Assembly: GCA_964019655.1 (NCBI GenBank)
Contig: CAXHTR010000008.1
Coordinates: 372,001-436,000, forward strand
Source: Perkinsela sp. pyNocScin1
Taxonomy: Eukaryota > Euglenozoa > Kinetoplastea > Prokinetoplastida > Perkinselidae
DNA: 64,000 nt
Direction: 5' to 3'
The position numbers and the translations under genes are program-made. This document shows, one piece after another, positions 10,461 to 18,054 of the stretch. How positions within the stretch are numbered: the stretch's first letter is position 1; every line of letters begins with the position of its first letter. Below the pieces are notes generated by a model. It had not been told where the DNA came from, did not search any database, and was given only the letters and a program-made list of their open reading frames with translations.

Positions 10461-10494
10461 CATTTCTCTTCCCTCGTGCATATTTTTTTTTTTT
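10461..10494 (+). promoter_or_regulatory. Polypyrimidine tract upstream of the zinc-finger gene
   Basis: A C/T-rich stretch ends in twelve consecutive T (10483-10494) in the 78-base gap before ATG 10522. In organisms with spliced-leader trans-splicing this is the signal that selects the downstream AG and the upstream poly(A) site. No AG lies between the T run and the ATG; the first downstream AG is inside codon 3 of the next gene. Confidence 0.5.
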
Positions 10495-10521
10495 GTAAAA
10501 ACCATTTTGTTTATGTAACTT

Positions 10522-11442
10522 ATGCGCAGATCTTCGCTCTTCCGTCTCATCGGTGCTGGATGTGAGGGCGTAACTCTACATAGCACCGGGACACTCCGCC
10601 AGTGGAACCTCAAGCCAAATTGGTGTAGCTTGTGCAAGGAGCCGTACAACTCCTGGGACCAGCACAGAGGCAAGCGTGACCATGTGTGTCTCGAAGTATT
10701 TTTTGACGCCATTTGCTGCCAGCCTAGGCGATGGAATGTCTCCGATATGTGGAACAAAGCATCGCGGTGGAGCCTTCCAGTGCAGAGCATATTTTCGACG
10801 CACGACGTGTCCGACAAGCTGCGTCGAGAGAAGCTTGTCGCCTCGCTCTTCTACTTGAAGCGCAAAGGTGTCATCTTTGCCTCACTTCCAGAGTGTGCAG
10901 AGATTCCCGAGGGCATGTTTCTCCGCCGGTACCTCTCTGCGAAGGCCTACGTGTCGCGCGGTTCCATGTACCTGCACAAGATGATCGCGTATTCGCTTAT
11001 CCATCTCTTTCCACGCGCAGAGGCAAAGCACCTCACAGCGTTTAGCCAGCAGGTCGCGTCGACGTACAACATGGAGACGCTGTGGGACATGTGCAACTTC
11101 TCTTCGCTTCTCGGAATCCCGAGCGGCTTTACGCTCTGCTTCCACGAAAAGGGCGCACTAATCAAAAGCATGCTCGGGGAGCTCAGTGACTTCGTTGACC
11201 ACGTCCCCGACCAGCCGTATCTCGCCTTGCACTCTGGGGTGGAGCACACCCTTGCAGACTTCGTCGCGCGAGCGCTGTGTGCGGAAGCCGTCCAACTGCG
11301 GATGCTCGAGTACATTTCCCGCGTTGAGGCCGTGTGGAAGGAGTACGGACACGAAATCATTGCCAATAAATCGGCCTTTGTGCCCTACCTATCAGCACAG
11401 GCCGTCAACTTATCGTACTTGATAACGCAGAAAGGTAAGTAA
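10522..11442 (+). CDS. Zinc-finger protein, probably mitochondrial (306 aa)
   Basis: The N-terminus MRRSSLFRLIGAG looks like a mitochondrial presequence. Residues about 36-55 hold C-x2-C-x9-H-x5-H within WCSLCKEPYNSWDQHRGKRDH, the spacing of a U1/matrin-type zinc finger. The rest is helical, with no recognised family. U1-type fingers of this form occur in several kinetoplastid mitochondrial ribosomal and RNA-editing proteins, which makes a mitochondrial ribosome component a reasonable guess. The gene is much richer in G+C at third positions than the giant gene upstream. The first AG after the polypyrimidine tract falls in codon 3 (ATGCGCAG), so the true start is not certain; the next in-frame ATG would remove the finger. 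Confidence 0.7.
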   Translation: MRRSSLFRLIGAGCEGVTLHSTGTLRQWNLKPNWCSLCKEPYNSWDQHRGKRDHVCLEVFFDAICCQPRRWNVSDMWNKASRWSLPVQSIFSTHDVSDKLRREKLVASLFYLKRKGVIFASLPECAEIPEGMFLRRYLSAKAYVSRGSMYLHKMIAYSLIHLFPRAEAKHLTAFSQQVASTYNMETLWDMCNFSSLLGIPSGFTLCFHEKGALIKSMLGELSDFVDHVPDQPYLALHSGVEHTLADFVARALCAEAVQLRMLEYISRVEAVWKEYGHEIIANKSAFVPYLSAQAVNLSYLITQKGK

Positions 11443-11575
11443 CATCTGTAAGTGATCAGCACCGTATCCTGTACGAAAAGGGAGTATTCCGCAAAAATCA
11501 CTATCTACATCGCTCGTTTCATATTATTCGTAATATCTATGTGTATAAGCTGACCTGCTTGCGAACAGAGCGCCA

Positions 11576-12778
11576 ATGCGACCCCTTGCTGACTTCAGGC
11601 GTAAGCTCGCTCGAATGCCACTCGCAAAGCTATTCGCAAAGCTCTTTGTCGGCCAGTTCCTTGCTTTTATTGTGAGTACAACCGGCATGCTGACGACATT
11701 TCTCATCCTTAATCACAAGTTTCACTTTCCACTGCTGCAGTGTTTCTGTACATATACACTTCTTTTTCTAGCTAGTGCGCTCCTCCAGGTCTTTTTCTTT
11801 CGAAGCATGCGGACTCTCCGTGGCCCATTGTGGCGCACGTATGCGCTTTTAGCCTTTTGTGACGCGAATGCAAATATCCTCATCGTCTATGCGTACCAAT
11901 TTAGCGACATGCCGACCATTCAGCTGCTGATGTGCTTCTCCATCCCGAGCGTTATGCTCCTGTCTTTCCTCGTTTACAAGGCGGAGCTACGCCGCTCTGA
12001 CGGCACTAGATGCATCCTTGGAGAAAATTTCGCGAGTGCAGATGGTTCACGCACAAAGTCTTCCGGTCTCTTTACTCGCACGCAGTACGTTGCTGCATGC
12101 ATGTGCATTGCAGGTGTCGCCTTTCTCATTATCACCGACGCCCTGAAAAGCGCAGAGAATGCCCTTGCGCTTGATGTCAAGCGTGCCTTCGGGAATTTTC
12201 TGAGCATCTCTGGGGTTCTGCTGTACGCTGTTAGCAACGTTGGATGCGAGTATGTGCTAAAAAGCGTAGCAGGACAACGCCATCCGCTTCAGCTTGAATT
12301 AGCCACGGAGGAGCATGTTTGTGAGGTCCAGAAGCCCGGAAGCCGCGGATCTGCCCTGGGAAACCATCCAAGCACCCAAATGCACATACTGCGAGTCTTG
12401 AATTACCTCACAAACACAGGCTTTTTCGGCGCTCTCACGTGCCTTGTGGAGACGATTGCCTTCGAATGTACCATGGGCTTTTTAGCCCCCGGCAGAGTGA
12501 GTCAGCGCTTATCCATGCTGGCTTTTTCGTGGAATGAGGCCATCTGCAGCTCGCCAGTGCTCTATTTTTTCGCGTTTTGCAGCGTTATGGTTCTCATTTA
12601 CTTTCTCATTCCCGTGCTGCTGCTAATGAGCTCTGCGACATTTCTCAACCTTTCGCTCCTCGGCGCGCAGTTTTACACGCTTCTATGGGCATCCATCTTC
12701 TTCGAGTATCGCATCCATACAGCCTTCGCCGTATCGTTCATTTTCACAACGTTGGGAGCAGTTCTCTATGAGCTTTAG
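11576..12778 (+). CDS. SLC35F-type membrane transporter (400 aa)
   Basis: ATG 11576 lies 7 bases after GCGAACAG. The protein has about ten hydrophobic spans. The block DANANILIVYAYQFSDMPT followed by QLLMCFSIPSVMLLS fits the SLC35F signature (D-x-x-AN-x-L...AYQ...QLL-x-x-x-IP-x-V), and a later span with GVAFLIITDAL fits the following GV-x-x-x-x-x-SD segment. A polar loop at about residues 238-268 separates the halves. SLC35F proteins are drug/metabolite-superfamily carriers of endomembranes or plasma membrane whose substrates are mostly undefined, so no substrate is assigned. Length agrees with the family. It is in the same block as, but not obviously linked to, the surrounding genes. Confidence 0.82.
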   Translation: MRPLADFRRKLARMPLAKLFAKLFVGQFLAFIVSTTGMLTTFLILNHKFHFPLLQCFCTYTLLFLASALLQVFFFRSMRTLRGPLWRTYALLAFCDANANILIVYAYQFSDMPTIQLLMCFSIPSVMLLSFLVYKAELRRSDGTRCILGENFASADGSRTKSSGLFTRTQYVAACMCIAGVAFLIITDALKSAENALALDVKRAFGNFLSISGVLLYAVSNVGCEYVLKSVAGQRHPLQLELATEEHVCEVQKPGSRGSALGNHPSTQMHILRVLNYLTNTGFFGALTCLVETIAFECTMGFLAPGRVSQRLSMLAFSWNEAICSSPVLYFFAFCSVMVLIYFLIPVLLLMSSATFLNLSLLGAQFYTLLWASIFFEYRIHTAFAVSFIFTTLGAVLYEL

Positions 12779-13311
12779 TTACGATCTCTTAACTTTAGTG
12801 GCACAACTAAGACCTCAGAGCCGACGTATGGCAGCTATCAGTAGTAGTTGAAGTCAATGGTAAAAGTACCGATGGTTTCCATCTTCATAGGCATGATAGA
12901 CACTGCTTTAAATTCGACAGATTGCCAATAGCCTCTTGGCCTATGGAACCTCTGCTATACACACAATGGAAATGATCATTGTAGTCGCTACAATTCGAGG
13001 CGATATTCCTCAGAGACTCAAGTACAGTGCAGAATAACAAAATTTTATCCAAAGTTAATCTGCGCTCAACAGAGACAGAGAGCCAAAAAAATTTGCCGGA
13101 ATCGATGATCAGGCTGACGATCAATAAAGAGGGCCTTGGAGAGAGAGGGCCTTGTAGATGGAGCGACACTACCTGCGTGTGTTTCGTTTAGTAGGCGGTA
13201 GAGATACAGTGGCTGGGCGCAAGATTCTTATAGACTAGGTTATAGATTTCAAGACCGACCGATGAACTACAACAAGATACTTCTTTGAATTTTGCTATTT
13301 GTAAAACAAGT
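12779..13311 (+). other. 533-bp non-coding gap inside the plus block
   Basis: This gap is several times longer than the other gaps inside the block. It holds a perfect hairpin at 12978-12994 (ATTGTAG, TCG, CTACAAT) and an 11-bp direct repeat AGAGGGCCTTG at 13128-13138 and 13144-13154. No ATG-initiated ORF of convincing composition, no tRNA A/B boxes and no complete C/D-box pair were found. It could hold a small RNA gene or a long 3' UTR. Confidence 0.4.
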
Positions 13312-15132
13312 ATGATCCACAACTTTCAGAGCCTTGACCAGTGCACGACACAGCTTCTGCAGTACAAGGCAACGCAGTCAACCGAGTCCGCGCAGCTCGA
13401 CGAGAAGCTGCACCAAGCAGATCAGCTCTTCCGGCGAAGCATCTTCAAGGCGAATGAGCGCATACAGCGCTTCAAAGACACGGAAATCGAGGCGAACGAA
13501 AACTACAACGTGTACCTGTCGCTCACCAACGACCTCAAAAACTTGCAAATGCGCCGCTCCGGTCAGACCTTGCTCGCAGAGCAAGAGATTGCAAACTTTG
13601 AAAGCGTCAAGGCCAAGCTCGAGCAGTCCGCGGTTGATCGGGAGCGTTGTATTGAGTTCGCGTGCAACAACTACGCCCACGCAAAGAAAACAGCTGAGCT
13701 CCGGGCGCGAGCTGCTGAGGCCGAACGCAGCACAGAGGAGGCCCGGGGCCTTCGGCGCGACCAGGCGCGCATCGATGCGATCCAAACGCGATGCATTCTC
13801 TTTATCCAGACGGCGCTCAAGAGCGCTCCGCAGATGCAGGCCCTACGTGCGAAGATCGACGAGACCGCTCGCGAGGCGACCGAGCAGCGCGTAGCTCTGA
13901 ACGAGGCAACCATGGCGCGGAAGAATGCGGAGGCCGACACACACAGTGTGAACAGCGCTATCGAGCTCGTCAGCATAGCGCTCGGCGAACACCGCGCCGC
14001 TGTCAGCGCGATGAAGATGGGCGAGGCGGCGCTGCTCGAGCAGAAGAAAGTTAAAACTGAAGCGCTCGCAGATGCCAAGGCGAGCCTCCTTGGGGCAGAG
14101 CAGAGCGCTACGCATATCCTCGACAAGCGGTACGCGTACGAACTGCAGATCGCATCGCTCCAAAGTTCGCTTGGAGACGTGGACCGCCAGCTGACGAGCA
14201 AAAAAGAAGCGAATGAGAAACTTCAGAGTAAAATCATCGCCCTTCGTTATGAAATTGAGCTTGATTATGCCCTGAAAAGCAAAGTGAGTACGAATGCGCT
14301 CGACTTTGACGACCAAACGTGCGCGCTCTTTATCCATTTTTGCGAAGGGCTTGAAGAGCACGCGCTTGCGAAGTTCCGGCGTGCACAGTCGCACATGGTC
14401 CGCTACCGCCAGCTTGCCGACGAAGACGCCCTCAATGCGCGCAAAGAACTACTCACCGATCTCCGCCAGCGCAGTGCAAAGGCTGGTGCGGAGCTCTTCT
14501 CGTTCATGGAGCGCTCGCGCGCGCTTCTCGAAGAAGAGCTCCTACAGTGCCATGCGGCGCTGCTCCGAACGCTCAACGACGAAAAACGCGGTCGCATGGA
14601 CATTCTTGCTGATGCAGACGCGGCGTTCTCTGATCTGCGCGCCGAGTCGCAGCGCCTACTGCGCAGCATCAGTGAGTACTCTTTACGATGCCTCCCAAAG
14701 TCGCCGTCCTTGCTGAAGACCAAGCAGCGAACACCGCTGCGCAGCCTATCGCGATTCCCAAGCCAGTCGCCCTCGCGAACGTCATCGGCGACCCGCCGGC
14801 GCCTTCGGCGCTTTCTGTCGCCAACGCTTCACAGCTCAAACGTGGTCCGCGAACTCTGTTTCGGAAGGGACACGCCGGCCGCTTTCGCTGCAGATCGCAT
14901 GGCAGAGCCACCTACGGCACAGATTGCTAAGACATCGGCTTTCTCGACCATTGATGTAACCGCGAACGAGAAAGTAATGCGTGCGGCGATCACAGGGGAG
15001 AAGCCAGGGCGCAAGAAGGGGAAGAAGAGTCGATCCGACACGAAGGGGGTGGCCGAAAAAGAGCCCAAGCGTAAGCGCCAGACCAAGGTCGACCCGATGT
15101 CTGAGTTTGACTTCTTCGATGACTTTATTTAA
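13312..15132 (+). CDS. Coiled-coil protein with basic C-terminal tail (606 aa)
   Basis: Start is set at ATG 13312: AACAAG ends one base before it, an ideal trans-splice acceptor, and the upstream in-frame TTG is not a likely start. Residues about 5-440 are almost continuous alpha-helical coiled coil rich in Ala, Glu, Arg, Lys and Gln. A Ser/Arg/Pro-rich linker (about 455-520) follows, then a Lys/Arg-rich segment (GRKKGKKSR... KRKRQTK) resembling a nuclear signal, and an acidic/aromatic end, EFDFFDDFI. No family is recognised; SMC-like, cytoskeletal or kinetochore-type coiled coils would all fit. Across the linker another forward frame (14688-14930) looks equally or more protein-like, so a pair of compensating frameshifts or an alternative product cannot be excluded. 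Composition is strongly GC-rich. Confidence 0.75.
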   Translation: MIHNFQSLDQCTTQLLQYKATQSTESAQLDEKLHQADQLFRRSIFKANERIQRFKDTEIEANENYNVYLSLTNDLKNLQMRRSGQTLLAEQEIANFESVKAKLEQSAVDRERCIEFACNNYAHAKKTAELRARAAEAERSTEEARGLRRDQARIDAIQTRCILFIQTALKSAPQMQALRAKIDETAREATEQRVALNEATMARKNAEADTHSVNSAIELVSIALGEHRAAVSAMKMGEAALLEQKKVKTEALADAKASLLGAEQSATHILDKRYAYELQIASLQSSLGDVDRQLTSKKEANEKLQSKIIALRYEIELDYALKSKVSTNALDFDDQTCALFIHFCEGLEEHALAKFRRAQSHMVRYRQLADEDALNARKELLTDLRQRSAKAGAELFSFMERSRALLEEELLQCHAALLRTLNDEKRGRMDILADADAAFSDLRAESQRLLRSISEYSLRCLPKSPSLLKTKQRTPLRSLSRFPSQSPSRTSSATRRRLRRFLSPTLHSSNVVRELCFGRDTPAAFAADRMAEPPTAQIAKTSAFSTIDVTANEKVMRAAITGEKPGRKKGKKSRSDTKGVAEKEPKRKRQTKVDPMSEFDFFDDFI

Positions 15133-15736
15133 CAGCAAAGAAAACCTCAGCCGCTAAATTCCGCGCCATATTTATCTCAAATCAAATATTCTTGCTATAA
15201 TACCTGAAGCTTACTATAATTGAAAGAAATCGTGTGATAGTATAATTCTTGTGTGCAGTGCTTATCTCTTATAGCACGATTGTCTTTTATATTGTCTATC
15301 TTAAAGTTCAAGAATGGAGTGCACATGATTTACGGGTACGAAGCGACAATTTTTGACGTACACAGAGGGTAAGGAAAGAATCTGACATGCGGAGCAACCT
15401 GCCGCCCAGTTAATCTTGATGTTGCAACCCACACCCGTATTATTGAGCAATATTGAAGGAGCTGTGAATCTCAGTTGTCAGCTGCATATGCCTCTGCATG
15501 CAAAGCTGGGATGATTGAACCATCTCAATAGTTTTTCAAAGTGCAGATGTGCTTTCAACGATTCCACTTTAAGCTTTGTCCTCGCATGAAATTTAAAAAG
15601 ATTACGAGGAAAGAAAGCAAATTGTATAGATCCACACATGGGTCGGTAGCGTATCACAAACAGACCACCTATTATCTGAACATGCCTCTACCTTACATCC
15701 TCGTAGTCAAAATACTTAAAAATTCTCGGATGATCC
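15133..15736. other. Convergent strand-switch region
   Basis: A 604-base gap lies between the ends of a plus block and a minus block. It should contain the 3' UTRs and termination zone of both. It is AT-rich with scattered short ORFs that look like noise. No tRNA, hairpin-U terminator or repeat was recognised. Transcription termination here is inferred from orientation only. Confidence 0.5.
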
Positions 15737-16699
15737 CTAACGCGGCTTACTTTGCTTCTCTGCGTCCGCTTTCTCCGTCTCCTCCTGGCTCAGGGCAAGC
15801 TTCGCTTTCTTTGAGAGCTTGTACTCCAAGACCCTCTCCCAGAGGCCGAGATCCGCGTAGTCCCCTTCGGGCGCTTTTATGTTCTGCGCACTCACTCTGT
15901 CCTGCACTAAGAATGACTCTTCCATGATGCTCTGCATGAGGTCAAACGGCGTGCTTCCCTCAAGAAGTGGCGGGCGGTACACGGTTCCATCTACCCACGT
16001 CACCTCAATAATGGGCAAACACTGCTCGAGTGCGTATTTGAGCTGCACCTGCTTCTTCTCCATCATGTTCCGAAAGTTCGTCGCAACACGGTAAAAGCCG
16101 AGCGCCAGTGCCTGGAGCGTCTGGCCGTACCCAAAGACGAAGGGGCACACCGTGATACTCAATTCTTTGATAAACCGGCCCTGCAGCTGATTATACTTTA
16201 TCTTCGGTGCCATTACGCACAGCGGCCTCGTGTACTTGTCCCCGCGGTGCGATGGGATATGTTCAGGGTACTCGAGTTCTCGCCGCCATATATCGATGCT
16301 TGTGTACGGCATGTGCCACGACTTCCAGTGCCACTTCGGCGTTGAGTTCTCGGGGATCTGCGGCTTGGGCAGCGGTAGGATTTTTGGAATTCCTCGACGT
16401 TTTATGATGTACTCCATCTCATTCGCCTTGCACGAGTCCATCGGGTCCTTCGCGTGGGCAAAGTGCGAGTGGAACTCTTTCTGCGCCTCGCCCTCACCGT
16501 ATTTCGCCGTCTGGTAGCTCTGGTACCGGTACTTGGAGTGGTTGCCGCGCCACATGAGGTACCCTGGTAGCGGGTGACGCAGCTGCTTACTGTCGTAGCG
16601 CCTCGAGGGGTTCGCTGCACATCTGCGGCGAATCGCCTGGGAAACGAACACATTTCCAGAGCGCCCGGGTGTGCTATGACCAAAGTGTATTGCTGACAT
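15737..16699 (-). CDS. mL53-like mitochondrial large-subunit ribosomal protein (320 aa)
   Basis: ATG 16699 follows a strong acceptor TTTCTTTCACAG (AG at 16719-16718). The central part matches the thioredoxin-like mL53 pattern: ELSITVCPFVFGYG, a helix with VATNFRN, then LPIIEVTWVDGTVYR and LLEGSTPFDLMQSI, corresponding to the family's CPF, TN, P-x-I-x-V-x-F-x-DG and helix C positions. Human mL53 is near 110 residues; here about 190 residues precede the core and about 50 charged residues follow, an enlargement typical of kinetoplastid mitoribosomal proteins. The N-terminus is basic. It is the last gene of its minus block, 76 bases downstream of the GNL3L-like gene. Assignment is by recalled pattern; a related thioredoxin-fold protein (mL43/mS25 type) is the main alternative. 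Confidence 0.6.
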   Translation of the reverse strand: MSAIHFGHSTPGRSGNVFVSQAIRRRCAANPSRRYDSKQLRHPLPGYLMWRGNHSKYRYQSYQTAKYGEGEAQKEFHSHFAHAKDPMDSCKANEMEYIIKRRGIPKILPLPKPQIPENSTPKWHWKSWHMPYTSIDIWRRELEYPEHIPSHRGDKYTRPLCVMAPKIKYNQLQGRFIKELSITVCPFVFGYGQTLQALALGFYRVATNFRNMMEKKQVQLKYALEQCLPIIEVTWVDGTVYRPPLLEGSTPFDLMQSIMEESFLVQDRVSAQNIKAPEGDYADLGLWERVLEYKLSKKAKLALSQEETEKADAEKQSKPR

Positions 16700-16775
16700 A
16701 GTATTTTTGAGAGTTAACTGTGAAAGAAATCGAACAAATCATCGAAAATTAATAGCAAACAGCATCGACTTGAAA

Positions 16776-17978
16776 TCACTCCTCACCCTCGGTCTCTTCA
16801 TCTTGCGCTTGCGCGGATGCTTCCAAAAGACTCTGCGTGCTCAGGTGTGATTCGTCGATTACTGTCGATGTGCTGTTAGGGCAAGCAAACTCCATACCCT
16901 CCGGCATACAGAACCACCGGAGCTTTCCCTTGTGAAACTCAGCGAGAACGTCGCGCACAGCCTGGAAGATATCCCTGTACCCGCGCCGGGCCTGAATCGC
17001 TTTGAAGATATCAGCCGGTGCGAGATCAGTCTCGTTTGGGAGCTTGAAGTGGTAGGTGATGTGCTGGGCGGGAAAGAGCTTGAGGATAGCCTCGGCACAT
17101 AGCGTGAGGTGCGCGCTTCGCCCCTGCATGAGGTCCTTCCACTCACGGAAAATGCAGTCGGCGCCGAAAATTGGCTGCTCGAGTATGTCTGCCGTGACTG
17201 GGATGAAGAGCACGCGAATGCCGTCAACTGTCGTGAACGAACTCGCGTGAACGCTCGATGAATCATGCGCAGACACACTGTGCAACGGCTGTGTGCGAAT
17301 TTCCTCTCGAACGGACTCTATGCCAGTGTTTGGAAGACCACACATGGAGACCGTGACCGTCTCCTCTTTGCCGCGCAGCGTTTCGAGCAAGTTGACAAGG
17401 CTGTGTGGGCTGTTGAGGACGACATGGTCGAACATTTCAGAGTTCTGAAAGTATTTCATCCATGCACGAAGCACAGGTTCCGGTAGAAGCGCATGCCTGT
17501 GAAGAAGAAGCACGGTCTTGGCGCCTTTCTGTCTCCAAAGCGTGAGCGTGCTCGCGCAAATGGATGCAAGTGGCGCTCTGGCGTCAGCGGTGTGCACCAC
17601 GATGCTGGAAACCTCCAGGCAGTTGGAAAGCTGCACGATGAAGTCAGAGATCTCAGCTTCCTGTACTGTTTCGCTGCCTTCTATTGCATTGGGAGCGCAT
17701 GGCTCAGATGCGTTCTCCGCCGTGTTCGCATACGCCCCAGACTGCTTCTTCTCTCGGTGCTCGAGAATTGATTTTAAGAGATCCTCTTTGCGGCTGTTCT
17801 TGTTTGGGAGGTGCAGAATGGCGGTTTCATCAGCAAAGAGCTTTCTGCGCTTCGGCGCCTTGTTTCGCTTCATAGCCCGCCGCACGTCTCGTCGATGGTC
17901 ACGCACATGACGCAGAATCGAATACTTTTTGCGGAGCGTTACTCGCTTTGACAGATCTCCTTTGCTTTTCTTAACCAT
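16776..17978 (-). CDS. GNL3L/Grn1/nucleostemin-family protein with degenerate GTPase motifs (400 aa)
   Basis: ATG 17978 follows CTCATAG and is chosen over the in-frame TTG at 18068 and ATG at 18053, which overlap the end of the upstream gene. Residues 1-75 carry the basic GNL3-type N-terminus (SKRVTLRKKYSILRHVRDHR ... LPNKNSRKEDLLKSI) that binds RNA and nucleolus in the family. A circularly permuted G domain follows: DAR-x-P is kept (DARAP, 132-136), but the G4 NKxD position reads LLLHRHALLPE (157-167), the G1 P-loop reads GLPNTGIES (214-222) with no GKS, and the DxPG position is lost near FIPVTAD (259-264). The downstream helical segment AVRDVLAEFHKGKLRW (about 340-355) is family-like. Family members act in nucleolar export and assembly of the 60S subunit. 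This one should not bind GTP normally, so it is probably a structural paralogue or divergent orthologue. Confidence 0.75.
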   Translation of the reverse strand: MVKKSKGDLSKRVTLRKKYSILRHVRDHRRDVRRAMKRNKAPKRRKLFADETAILHLPNKNSRKEDLLKSILEHREKKQSGAYANTAENASEPCAPNAIEGSETVQEAEISDFIVQLSNCLEVSSIVVHTADARAPLASICASTLTLWRQKGAKTVLLLHRHALLPEPVLRAWMKYFQNSEMFDHVVLNSPHSLVNLLETLRGKEETVTVSMCGLPNTGIESVREEIRTQPLHSVSAHDSSSVHASSFTTVDGIRVLFIPVTADILEQPIFGADCIFREWKDLMQGRSAHLTLCAEAILKLFPAQHITYHFKLPNETDLAPADIFKAIQARRGYRDIFQAVRDVLAEFHKGKLRWFCMPEGMEFACPNSTSTVIDESHLSTQSLLEASAQAQDEETEGEE

Positions 17979-18054
17979 TGCGCAAGATAAAAAATCGCCA
18001 AAGAATAAATATTTCCTGCTATGAGCGACCAACGAGGTCCGTATAGCACACATT

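Noticed and set aside
13671-14201. 176-codon minus ORF antisense to the coiled-coil gene
   Set aside because: Ala/Ser/Arg-rich reverse reading of heptad-repeat codons.
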